The translations under genes were made by a program, and so were the position numbers. 16,037 nt of DNA. Source: Campylobacteraceae bacterium (GTDB taxonomy: Bacteria; Campylobacterota; Campylobacteria; Campylobacterales; Sulfurospirillaceae). Shown piece after piece: positions 6,177-13,553 of this stretch; position 1 is the stretch's first letter, and each line of letters begins with the position of its first letter. The stretch lies in assembly GCA_019162915.1 (NCBI GenBank), contig JAFLKZ010000049.1, positions 1,015-17,051 of the forward strand, in the 5' to 3' direction. The notes below the pieces were generated by a model. It saw only the letters and a program-made list of their open reading frames with translations, was not told the DNA's origin and made no database searches.

Positions 6177-8030
6177 ATGGCTTCAAAAGAACTCTATACA
6201 GAATTAGAAGAACTATTCGCAGAAAATGAGAAATCTTACGTTACCTATGAAAACGTAATGGTTCTGTTTACCAAAACACCCTCAACTGCCAATGTCAAAA
6301 AACTCATAGCACTTTTAGACAAATACAAAGTAACCCTTATCTCTTCAGCAGAAATTGCAAAACTAAAAAATATTGAAGAGGCAAAGAAAAGAGAAGAAGA
6401 GCGTCAAAAACTTCAAGATGCAGCCCTAGAAGAAGAGTTTGATCTTGCCAGTGAAAAAGAACTTTTAGAGTGGTCAAGAAGTGATAGCCCTGTTAGAATG
6501 TACCTTCGCGAAATGGGTCAAATCTCACTTTTAACCAAAGATGAAGAGATAGACATTAGTAAAAAGATAGAATTTGGTGAAGATATCATCATCGATGCTT
6601 TTTGTTCTGTTCCTTATCTTATTGATTTTATTCTCGATTACAAAGAAGCGCTTATCAACCGTGAACGTCGCGTAAAAGAACTTTTTAAAACGTTTGAAGA
6701 TGATAACGATGATGATGAGGGAGATGACGATGGAGATGACGATGGAGACGATGATGGAGATGAAAAAAAGGTTTTCTCCAAAAAAGACAACTCTCGTACT
6801 GAAAAAGTCATAGAGAGCTTTAAGTCACTGGAGAAAGCAAAAAAAGATTGGATGAAGAGTTTTTCAAAGCCACCTGAGGAGACTTTTGATAGAGAAGAGA
6901 TGATGAATTATGATCTCGCTTTAGCATTCAAGAAAAAGCTTCTTAAAGAATCTTTGATGGACTTGGGACCAACCAGTAAGCTTATCAATGAACTTGTAAA
7001 GTCAATGGAAACAGCCCTTAAAAGTGATTTTGAATTTGAAAAAGAACTCAAAAGATTAGAGTACCGTCTTCCACTTTTCAATGAAAACCTCAAAGAAAAC
7101 CATACCAAACTTCTTCTTACTATCATTGATTTGAACAAAGAAGACATTACTTCTCTCGTTCCAGAAGCAACGATGGTTTCTACATATATGGAAATTAAAA
7201 AGCTTTTCCAAACTAAGGAAGCAAGTAAACAAGGTTTTGATCTAGACCCTGATAAACTCAAAGAAATTTTAGAGCAAATTAAACGTGGAAAAAAGATAGC
7301 TGACGAGTCAAAAACACGTATGGCAAAATCTAACCTCCGTCTTGTTGTCTCTATTGCTAAACGTTACACCAACCGTGGTTTACCATTTCTTGATTTAATT
7401 CAAGAAGGAAACATAGGCTTGATGAAAGCGGTCGATAAATTTGAGTACAAAAAAGGCTATAAGTTTTCAACCTATGCGACATGGTGGATCAGACAAGCTA
7501 TATCACGAGCTATTGCTGATCAAGCACGAACTATTCGTATCCCAATACACATGATTGAAACTATTAACCGTATCAATAAGATTATCCGTAAACACCTTCA
7601 AGAAGATGGTAAAGAACCAGATATCGACACCATTGCAGAAGAAGTAGGACTCAGTGTTGATAAGGTTAAAAATGTTATCAAGATAACGAAAGAGCCGATT
7701 TCACTAGAAGCACCTATTGGTAATGAAGATGATGGAAAGTTTGGTGATTTTGTTGAAGATAAAAGCTCAATTGCACCACTTGAATATATCTTAAAAGCCG
7801 ATCTTAAAGACCAAATCGATGAAGTACTAGACCAGTTAAATGACAGAGAAAAAGCCGTCATTCGTATGCGTTTTGGATTGATGCACGATGAGAGCGATAG
7901 AACACTTGAAGAGATAGGTAAAGAGCTTAACGTTACGCGTGAACGTGTTCGTCAAATTGAGAGTTCAGCTATTAAAAAACTGAAGCACCCAAAAGTGGGA
8001 AGAAAACTTAAAAACTACATAGAAAGCTAG
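6177..8030 (+). CDS. rpoD: RNA polymerase primary sigma factor RpoD (sigma-70)
   Basis: A 617-residue housekeeping sigma factor. Region 1.2 begins SDSPVRMYLREMG (about 102-133). The non-conserved segment (about 134-375) includes an acidic tract at 174-196. Region 2 covers about 376-446 with RMAKSNLRLVVSIAKRY, the core-binding DLIQEGNIGLMKAVDKF, and the -10 recognition helix YKFSTYATWWIRQAI. Region 3 follows (about 455-530), and region 4 (about 545-612) carries the -35 helix-turn-helix (TLEEIGKELNVTRERVRQIE). The length and all conserved regions are normal for the group. The only oddity is three tandem Asp-Asp-Asp-Gly units encoded by a near-perfect 12-bp repeat. It has its own promoter and is followed 5 bp later by a PAS-like gene on the same transcript. 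Confidence 0.97.
   Translation: MASKELYTELEELFAENEKSYVTYENVMVLFTKTPSTANVKKLIALLDKYKVTLISSAEIAKLKNIEEAKKREEERQKLQDAALEEEFDLASEKELLEWSRSDSPVRMYLREMGQISLLTKDEEIDISKKIEFGEDIIIDAFCSVPYLIDFILDYKEALINRERRVKELFKTFEDDNDDDEGDDDGDDDGDDDGDEKKVFSKKDNSRTEKVIESFKSLEKAKKDWMKSFSKPPEETFDREEMMNYDLALAFKKKLLKESLMDLGPTSKLINELVKSMETALKSDFEFEKELKRLEYRLPLFNENLKENHTKLLLTIIDLNKEDITSLVPEATMVSTYMEIKKLFQTKEASKQGFDLDPDKLKEILEQIKRGKKIADESKTRMAKSNLRLVVSIAKRYTNRGLPFLDLIQEGNIGLMKAVDKFEYKKGYKFSTYATWWIRQAISRAIADQARTIRIPIHMIETINRINKIIRKHLQEDGKEPDIDTIAEEVGLSVDKVKNVIKITKEPISLEAPIGNEDDGKFGDFVEDKSSIAPLEYILKADLKDQIDEVLDQLNDREKAVIRMRFGLMHDESDRTLEEIGKELNVTRERVRQIESSAIKKLKHPKVGRKLKNYIES
6723..6758 (+). repeat. 12-bp tandem repeat encoding (DDDG)3 in rpoD
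   Basis: Two exact copies of GATGACGATGGA followed by GACGATGATGGA, encoding residues 183-194 (Asp-Asp-Asp-Gly three times) inside a wider acidic run (174-196). The unit is a multiple of three, so copy-number change would keep the frame. It falls in the non-conserved part of sigma-70, where acidic tracts are common. Confidence 0.9.
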
Positions 8031-8035
8031 AAACA

Positions 8036-8716
8036 ATGATAGCAGAAGAGTGGATAGAACACGATTATAACCCGTTCATCCTTTTTGACAACAACGGCAA
8101 AATACTCTCACTTAACCAAGAAGCGCAATACCTTCTTGGTGAAGTGGCGCATAAAAAAATCTTCGACATAGCTCAAACTTACGCACATATCACCTACGGA
8201 TTTAAAACAACGATTGTCGATAATGTTTTTGGTTCTTATAAATTTTATGCGATTACGGTTGGCTATAGCGATGAGAGTTCTATTGGTATTAAACTTTATA
8301 AAAGTGCTACCAAAAAATTTGCAAACGTTGAAGAATATGGAGAAAGTGTCAATATTTATGCACTACTTGATTTATGTATCAGTGCAAATTCAACCAACAG
8401 TATCATCAAATTCAAAAAAGAATTTGACCCTACTTTCCCAGAAATTCGATTAAAAATTGAAAACTTTATGAAATTGCTTAACAAAGTCTATCAATCGCAT
8501 CTAAGCTCAACCACTATCACCACGCGCCTAGCGCTTATTACGGGTGAATATATACGCTTTAATGGTAAAAAATATCCTATTTTTTCAGTTTCTATTAAAG
8601 GTGAGAATAGAGATGAAAATTATGAAAAAAGTATTGAAGAGATAGCAACAAAAAGCAACTTTACCGTTCATTTTGAGCATAATGAAACCATTATTCACGC
8701 AGCATTAGTTTCGTAA
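8036..8716 (+). CDS. PAS-like protein of unknown function, co-transcribed with rpoD
   Basis: A 226-residue soluble protein. Residues about 9-50 (NPFILFDNNGKILSLNQEAQYLLG) look like the start of a PAS domain. The remainder is not recognised, but its order of elements (a helical segment VNIYALLDLCISAN, a FDPTFPEIRL strand-like stretch, a helix where a kinase N-box would be, a strand pair, a final FTVHFEHNETIIHAALV) loosely recalls a GHKL ATPase fold. The ATP-binding boxes are missing: no NxxxNA, no DxGxG, no GxGxG. No His-box is seen either, so it is not an active histidine kinase as far as I can tell. It starts 5 bp after rpoD without a clear ribosome site, so coupling to rpoD translation is likely. 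It could sense a signal and act on transcription, but that is speculation. No transmembrane segment or signal peptide. Confidence 0.75.
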   Translation: MIAEEWIEHDYNPFILFDNNGKILSLNQEAQYLLGEVAHKKIFDIAQTYAHITYGFKTTIVDNVFGSYKFYAITVGYSDESSIGIKLYKSATKKFANVEEYGESVNIYALLDLCISANSTNSIIKFKKEFDPTFPEIRLKIENFMKLLNKVYQSHLSSTTITTRLALITGEYIRFNGKKYPIFSVSIKGENRDENYEKSIEEIATKSNFTVHFEHNETIIHAALVS

Positions 8717-8721
8717 GAAAT

Positions 8722-8735
8722 CTTTACATGTAAAG
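8722..8735. repeat. CTTTACATGTAAAG palindrome in the rpoD-operon/acs convergent gap
   Basis: A perfect 14-bp palindrome five bases after the stop of the PAS-like gene, the longest form of the dispersed TTACATGTAA element. It is followed directly by a second inverted repeat (AGTGTAA 8736-8742 and TTACACT 8750-8756, loop of seven) and then the acs terminator hairpin, so three dyads sit side by side in 84 bp. Confidence 0.85.
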
Positions 8736-8762
8736 AGTGTAAGACAACATTACACTGAAAGA

Positions 8763-8793
8763 AAAGCGGTTACACTTTACATGTAACCGCTTT
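8763..8793 (-). terminator. Intrinsic terminator of the yjcH-actP-acs operon
   Basis: A perfect 12-bp stem (AAAGCGGTTACA, 8763-8774, pairing with TGTAACCGCTTT, 8782-8793) with a seven-base loop. Read from acs on the minus strand it starts 7 bp after the acs stop and is followed by TCTTTC, giving a T-rich tail (CTTTTCTTTC), so it should terminate acs transcription. On the plus strand the tail is poorer (TTTAAAC), so termination of the rpoD operon there is less sure. The loop and right arm contain another TTACATGTAA copy (8777-8786). Confidence 0.75.
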
Positions 8794-8800
8794 AAACGTA

Positions 8801-10747
8801 CTAGAATTCGATAAGATTTTGGATTTTTTCAACGATTGAAGGATCTTCAAGTGTTGAGATATCTTGTGTTATAGGCTCTTTTTTAGCGATAGAGCGTAAA
8901 ATTCTTCTCATGATTTTACCACTTCTCGTCTTTGGAAGTCCAGGAACAAAGCGAATAGCATCAAGCTTAGCGATATTACCAATCTCTTTAACGATAAGTT
9001 TATTAAGTTCTTGAATCATATAAACTTCTTCGCTCAGACTATCTTCACCTTTGATAACGATATAAGCAAAAATTCCCTCACCCTTGATAGGATCAGGTCT
9101 GCCAACAACAGCAACTTCAGCAACGTTTTCATGATGTCCAAGAACCGCTTCAATCTCAGCAGTACCAAGTCTATGTCCTGAAACATTGATAACATCATCC
9201 GTACGTCCTGTAATAACGATATATCCATCATCATCATACATAGCGCCATCACCTGAGAAATAAACAGGTTTGCCATCTTTCTTACAATCACCAAAATACG
9301 ACTTTACAAATCTTTCAGGATCACCCCAAATATTTCGTATCATGGATGGCCAAGGTTTAGTGATGCACAAGAATCCTTTTTCACCTTTAGGCGTTGGATT
9401 GCCATGCTCATCAATAATCTCTGCTTTAATACCAGGAAGTGGGAATGTAGCGGAGCCTGGTTTGATAGGTGTAGCACCTGGAAGTGGCGTAATCATATGT
9501 CCACCTGTCTCTGTCTGCCACCATGTATCAACTATCGGACATTTACTACCGCCGATTTGCTCATAGTACCACATCCACGCATCAGGATTGATAGGCTCAC
9601 CTACGGTTCCTAAGACTTTGAGCGAACTTAAATCATATTTTTTAGGCTCATTTGCACCCTCTTTATGAAGAAGGCGTATGGCTGTTGGCGCTGTATAGAA
9701 TTGATTGACACGATGCTCCTCAATCATTCCCCACCATCGACCTACACTTGGAAATGTTGGAACACCCTCGTACATGATAGTAGTTGCCCCCATTGCCAAT
9801 GGACCATAAACGATGTAAGTGTGTCCTGTTATCCAACCAACATCTGCGGTACACCAAAAAGTATCATTTTCTTTCACATCAAAAACGTGTTCCATCGTAT
9901 ATTGAGCCCACAAAATGTATCCTGCACTTGAGTGTTGAACACCTTTTGGCTTCCCCGTACTTCCAGAAGTGTAAAGTAAGAAAAGTGGATCTTCAGAATC
10001 CATCCATTCAGGGTCACAATACTGAGACTCGTTCATTATAATCTCATTATAAACATAATCCCTTCCTGCAACGTACTCGATATCTTCAAAGTTTCGCTGA
10101 ACAATTAACACTTTTTCACAACACTCACAACCTTGACTTAAAGCCTCATCAACAACAGGCTTTAACATGTAAGGCTTTCCTCTTCTAAATGCACCATCAG
10201 CCGTGATAACAAGCTTTGCTTCTGCGTCGATAATTCTATCACGCAATGCTTCAGCAGAAAATCCGCCAAAAACAACGGAGTGAACCGCACCTATCTTTGC
10301 ACACGCAAGCATTGCAAAAGCCGCTTCTGGAATCATTGGCATATAAAGGACAACACGGTCGCCCTTTTTGATACCGAACTTATTTCTCATCAAGTTCGCA
10401 AGTCGGTTAACTCTGTAGAAGAGTTGAAGATAAGTGATAATTCTTCGCTTACCATCTTCCCCTTCCCAGATAATCGCAGCTTTGTTTTTTCTGCTATTTA
10501 AATGTCGTCCTAAACACTGATGTGTAACATTTAGCTTGCCACCTTCGAACCATTTATAAAAAGGAGCGTCATCCTCATTTAAGACTCTATCATAAGGCTT
10601 AAACCACTCTATTTTTTCTCTCGCAAGCTTATCCCAGTATCCTTCAAAATCCTCATCTGCTTGGAGGCAAAGCTCTTTGTATTCGCACATATTTTTAATT
10701 CTGGCTTCTTTACTTAAAGCTCTACTTGGCTCGAAAAGTTGTGACAT
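8801..10747 (-). CDS. acs: Acetyl-CoA synthetase (acetate--CoA ligase, AMP-forming)
   Basis: A 648-residue cytoplasmic enzyme that converts acetate, ATP and CoA to acetyl-CoA, AMP and pyrophosphate, the high-affinity route of acetate assimilation. The length matches the Acs family. Motifs: phosphate-binding loop YTSGSTGKPKG at 259-269; adenylate motif DTWWQTETGGH at 407-417 with the pair of tryptophans of the acetate pocket; hinge/ATP motif FSGDGAMYDDDGYIVITGRTDD beginning at about 497; CoA/glycine motif NVSGHRLGTAEIE from about 521; and PKTRSGKIMRRILR at 605-618, where Lys611 is the catalytic lysine that is acetylated by Pat-type enzymes in other bacteria. ATG at 10747 has AAGGA at 10756-10760. 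It is last in the yjcH-actP-acs order (in E. coli acs is first) and is followed by a hairpin terminator. Confidence 0.97.
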   Translation of the reverse strand: MSQLFEPSRALSKEARIKNMCEYKELCLQADEDFEGYWDKLAREKIEWFKPYDRVLNEDDAPFYKWFEGGKLNVTHQCLGRHLNSRKNKAAIIWEGEDGKRRIITYLQLFYRVNRLANLMRNKFGIKKGDRVVLYMPMIPEAAFAMLACAKIGAVHSVVFGGFSAEALRDRIIDAEAKLVITADGAFRRGKPYMLKPVVDEALSQGCECCEKVLIVQRNFEDIEYVAGRDYVYNEIIMNESQYCDPEWMDSEDPLFLLYTSGSTGKPKGVQHSSAGYILWAQYTMEHVFDVKENDTFWCTADVGWITGHTYIVYGPLAMGATTIMYEGVPTFPSVGRWWGMIEEHRVNQFYTAPTAIRLLHKEGANEPKKYDLSSLKVLGTVGEPINPDAWMWYYEQIGGSKCPIVDTWWQTETGGHMITPLPGATPIKPGSATFPLPGIKAEIIDEHGNPTPKGEKGFLCITKPWPSMIRNIWGDPERFVKSYFGDCKKDGKPVYFSGDGAMYDDDGYIVITGRTDDVINVSGHRLGTAEIEAVLGHHENVAEVAVVGRPDPIKGEGIFAYIVIKGEDSLSEEVYMIQELNKLIVKEIGNIAKLDAIRFVPGLPKTRSGKIMRRILRSIAKKEPITQDISTLEDPSIVEKIQNLIEF

Positions 10748-10786
10748 TGTCTCTATCCTTTGTTATATTTTTTATATGATTACAAA

Positions 10787-12430
10787 TTAGTGGCTTGAAG
10801 CGCCCTCTGCTCCAATACCTGTTTGACTTCTTATGAATTGATGTTCATAAGCCGCAATCTCATTTTTAGCATCTTCGCTTTTATCAGTGATTGAGAAAAA
10901 CCAGATAGCAACAAACGCCATCGTCACTGAAAATATCGCTGGATTACCATAAGCGTAAATAGCCGTTTTATTGTGTAAAATATCTACCCAAACCGCTTTA
11001 CTTAAGACAACCAAAACAATCGCTGTGAGAAGACCTAAACTTCCACCCCATACAGCACCTCTTGTAGTGAGTTTACTCCAGAACATAGACAAAAATAGTA
11101 TCGGGAAGTTTGCACTCGCCGCAATAGCAAACGCTAAACCAACCATAAATGCGATATTTTGTTTCTCAAATGCTATACCTAAACCAATAGCAACGATGCC
11201 TAGTCCAATAGTCGCATACTTTGAAACTTTCATCTCTACTATCTCGTCTACTTTACCTCTTGCAAAAACGTTAGCATAAAGATCATGACTAACAGCACTT
11301 GCACCTGCAAGTGTCAACCCAGAAACAACCGCTAAAATAGTAGCAAAAGCAACTGCTGAAATAAATCCTAAGAAGATATTTCCACCTATTGCATGACTTG
11401 TATGAATAGCTGCCATATTGCCGCCACCGATGATACCACCTTTGATCGCATCAAGATACTGAGGATCGCTGGCAAGTAATACAATTGCGCCAAAACCTAT
11501 TATAAACGTTAATATATAAAAATAACCTATAAAACCTGTTGCAAAGAAAACTGACTTTCTTGCTTCCTTGGCATCACTAACCGTAAAAAATCTCATCAAG
11601 ATATGAGGAAGTCCAGCAGTACCAAACATCAATGCTATACCTAAACTAATCGCAGATATTGGGTCACTCACCAAGCCACCAGGAGCCATAATAGCGATAG
11701 TTTTCTTCACTTCAATAGCTTGTGCAAAAAGATTTTCAAAACTAAAACCAACTTTGTACATAATCATAAATGCCATAAATGAAGCACCAGAGAGTAATAA
11801 AACTGCTTTAATAATTTGTACCCACGTTGTTGCCAACATGCCACCAAAAGTAACATAAAGGATCATCAAGATACCAACCATAACAACAGCAATCTCATAA
11901 GGAAGCCCAAATAATATCTGTATCAATTGACCAGCGCCCACCATCTGTGCAATCAAATAAAGTGCAACCGTCGCAAGGGAGCCCATAGCTGCAAGTGTAC
12001 GTATAGGTGTTTGCTTCAATCTATAAGAGGCAACATCTGAAAAAGTGTATTTCCCCAAGTTTCTAAGTTGCTCAGCAACCAAGAAAAGGATAATAGGCCA
12101 TCCTACTAAGAAACCAATAGAGTAGATAAGCCCATCAAAACCTTTAAGGTAAACAAGTCCTGAAATACCCAAAAACGATGCCGCAGACATATAATCGCCC
12201 GCTATCGCCAAACCATTTTGAAAACCTGTAATTCCTCCACCAGCGGTGTAAAAATCTTTGGCTGTTTTTGTTCTTTTAGCTGCCCAGTAAGTAATACCAA
12301 GCGTTGCTATAACAAAAATTAAAAACATTACAATCGCAGAAACATTTAAGGGAGCTTTCCCTGAAACTCCCATGTCGCCTGCTGCAAACAAGAAGTTTGC
12401 AAGTGCTAAAAGTATTAAACTAAATTTCAT
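10787..12430 (-). CDS. actP: Cation/acetate symporter ActP
   Basis: A 547-residue sodium:solute symporter (SSS family) of the inner membrane that takes up acetate and related short acids with a cation. The ActP hallmark is present: DFYTAGGGITGFQNGLAIAG followed by DYMSAASFLGISGLVYLKGFDG, and a LRNLGKYTFSDVASYRL segment. About 13-14 hydrophobic segments are spread over the protein, with a short hydrophobic N-terminal leader (MKFSLILLALANFLFAAG). The start ATG overlaps the yjcH stop (ATGA, 12427-12430), with GGAGTGGGGA just before it. It lies between yjcH and acs, which fits a transporter feeding Acs. Confidence 0.95.
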   Translation of the reverse strand: MKFSLILLALANFLFAAGDMGVSGKAPLNVSAIVMFLIFVIATLGITYWAAKRTKTAKDFYTAGGGITGFQNGLAIAGDYMSAASFLGISGLVYLKGFDGLIYSIGFLVGWPIILFLVAEQLRNLGKYTFSDVASYRLKQTPIRTLAAMGSLATVALYLIAQMVGAGQLIQILFGLPYEIAVVMVGILMILYVTFGGMLATTWVQIIKAVLLLSGASFMAFMIMYKVGFSFENLFAQAIEVKKTIAIMAPGGLVSDPISAISLGIALMFGTAGLPHILMRFFTVSDAKEARKSVFFATGFIGYFYILTFIIGFGAIVLLASDPQYLDAIKGGIIGGGNMAAIHTSHAIGGNIFLGFISAVAFATILAVVSGLTLAGASAVSHDLYANVFARGKVDEIVEMKVSKYATIGLGIVAIGLGIAFEKQNIAFMVGLAFAIAASANFPILFLSMFWSKLTTRGAVWGGSLGLLTAIVLVVLSKAVWVDILHNKTAIYAYGNPAIFSVTMAFVAIWFFSITDKSEDAKNEIAAYEHQFIRSQTGIGAEGASSH

Positions 12431-12741
12431 TCCCCACTCCTTGCTTCTTCTTTTATTTGTCTTGTTAACTCATCAAATTCGCCATTGGCTCTTTGGGTAT
12501 AAATTCCCGTAAGCACAAAAGATAACACAATGACAAATAGTCCAACAGGAATACCCAGTGTTGTTACGCCTTCCCCTACTTTCTGCGCAAGTGTCGCAGG
12601 AGAAAAAGCAATTACTAAGATAAACGCGTAGTAAACGACCAATATGATAATTGATAATTTCCATGCGAAACTACTTCTCTTTTGGACCAGTTCAGCAAAC
12701 TTAGGGTTAGCTTTTACCCTATCGTAAACATTTTGACTCAT
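12427..12741 (-). CDS. yjcH: YjcH-like DUF485 membrane protein, acetate operon
   Basis: A 104-residue protein with two membrane helices (about 25-47 and 84-104 region, SIIILVVYYAFILVIAF and VGLFVIVLSFVLTGIYT) and a C-terminal charged tail, the pattern of DUF485/YjcH. Such proteins sit beside ActP in many bacteria; whether they help ActP is not established. ATG at 12741 has a strong AAGGAG (12747-12752). It is the first gene of the acetate operon, preceded by a 137-bp gap that carries possible regulatory repeats. Confidence 0.9.
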   Translation of the reverse strand: MSQNVYDRVKANPKFAELVQKRSSFAWKLSIIILVVYYAFILVIAFSPATLAQKVGEGVTTLGIPVGLFVIVLSFVLTGIYTQRANGEFDELTRQIKEEARSGE

Positions 12742-12746
12742 AAATG

Positions 12747-12752
12747 CTCCTT
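12747..12752 (-). promoter_or_regulatory. Ribosome binding site of yjcH
   Basis: AAGGAG on the minus strand, five bases before the ATG at 12741. It confirms this start. Confidence 0.75.
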
Positions 12753-12762
12753 CTTAAATATA

Positions 12763-12768
12763 GTTATA
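12763..12768 (-). promoter_or_regulatory. Possible -10 box of the yjcH-actP-acs operon
   Basis: TATAAC on the minus strand within GATGATATAACTAT; transcription would start near 12756. No convincing -35 is seen about 17 bp upstream, but the 11-bp direct repeat (12793-12814) ends just beyond it. That is the usual place for an activator of a promoter with a poor -35. Promoter choice is a guess from sequence only. Confidence 0.35.
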
Positions 12769-12792
12769 TCATCAACGACATTTTAAGTTAGT

Positions 12793-12814
12793 ACCATAGC
12801 ATTACCGTAGCATT
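12793..12814. promoter_or_regulatory. 11-bp tandem direct repeat, candidate response-regulator site
   Basis: ACCATAGCATT directly followed by ACCGTAGCATT (one mismatch in 11). Tandem half-sites with an 11-bp period are the usual target of OmpR/PhoB-family regulators, one of which is encoded next door (12879-13550). It is centred about 47 bp upstream of the start of transcription predicted from the TATAAC box. Confidence 0.5.
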
Positions 12815-12848
12815 TTAGAAAAGTGTGTAATTTTAGAATATTTTATCT

Positions 12849-12861
12849 TTACACTGTGTAA
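12849..12861. promoter_or_regulatory. TTACAC-T-GTGTAA dyad after the response-regulator gene
   Basis: A perfect 6+6 inverted repeat about a single T, in the gap between the regulator stop and yjcH. A one-base centre makes it a better DNA-binding site than an RNA hairpin, and no T-run follows, so I do not call it a terminator. A second TGTGTAAT lies 31 bp away (12824-12831, the copy inside the dyad being 12855-12862). Confidence 0.35.
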
Positions 12862-12878
12862 TAAAGTAACAATTTATT

Positions 12879-13550
12879 CTATTTTTCAGGATAATAGCGT
12901 TCAATTTTATATCCAACCCCTTTGAGATTGACAATAAAGTCTTCTTTGAGTAATTTGCGAAGTCTACTGATTTCAGCCCGTATAGTGGCGTTATCTATGG
13001 GTTCATCATTCCAAACGTAACTTCTAAATTTTTCAAAGTCAACAACGATACCGATGTTTTCACACAAGAGTGTTAAGATTTGTAACTGTTTTTTAGTAAG
13101 CACTTGAACATTATTATTATAAAAAAGCATCTGCTCATTTTTTGAAAAAACATACTTTTTATTCAAGATAATATGTTGAAGATTTTTAATAGCAGACTCT
13201 TTTTTAATTTTATCGATTCGAAGACCCAATTCTTTAAGATGAAAAGGCTTTTTAAGATAATCAGAAGCGCCTAATTCAAAAGCACAAGCGATATCATCGA
13301 TATCAACAATAGCACTAATGAAAATAGTAGGAAATGAATGTTCAATGTCATTGAGTGCTTTAAGCAAACTCAGTCCACTTAACTTGGGGATGTTAATATC
13401 AAGTAGTAAAAGGTCAAATACATCTTTTTTAATAGCCTCGTACGCTTCTTCGCCGTTCCCAAAAGAGATGACTTTGTGGCCCAAAGCTTCAAGATACTCT
13501 TCAATGGAACTACGTAGCATTAACTCATCTTCAAGCAGTAAAATTTTCAC
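12879..13550 (-). CDS. OmpR/PhoB-family response regulator
   Basis: A 223-residue regulator with a receiver domain (1-118) and a winged-helix DNA-binding domain (about 124-220). Receiver key residues are present: acidic pair Glu7-Asp8, phosphoacceptor Asp51 in LLLLDINIPKLSG, Ser79 in the switch position, Lys101 in YLKKPF. The C-terminal half has the winged-helix pattern ending GVGYKIE. It starts with GTG at 13550, 3 bp after the kinase gene, with AAAGGATAGAGG upstream, so the two are one operon. The next genes downstream on the same strand are yjcH-actP-acs, which suggests that these are its targets (inference). No specific named orthologue is recognised. Confidence 0.92.
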   Translation of the reverse strand: MKILLLEDELMLRSSIEEYLEALGHKVISFGNGEEAYEAIKKDVFDLLLLDINIPKLSGLSLLKALNDIEHSFPTIFISAIVDIDDIACAFELGASDYLKKPFHLKELGLRIDKIKKESAIKNLQHIILNKKYVFSKNEQMLFYNNNVQVLTKKQLQILTLLCENIGIVVDFEKFRSYVWNDEPIDNATIRAEISRLRKLLKEDFIVNLKGVGYKIERYYPEK

Positions 13551-13553
13551 CCT

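Noticed and set aside
6908..7861. Long minus-strand open frames inside rpoD, and similar frames opposite acs, actP and the histidine kinase
   Set aside because: They lie wholly opposite clearly conserved genes, show no family resemblance and are Ser/Leu-rich, as expected for antisense reading of charged proteins.
10161..10172. TTTAACATGTAA in acs as a ninth palindrome copy
   Set aside because: The left arm has A where the palindrome needs T, so symmetry is broken. Counted as a near-match only.
8737..12861. TTACAC/GTGTAA half-sites bracketing the acetate operon as a shared operator
   Set aside because: The same 6-mers also occur inside phnD-like, rpoD, acs and actP coding sequence, so the bracketing is not specific. 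Only the local dyad at 12849-12861 is kept, at low confidence.
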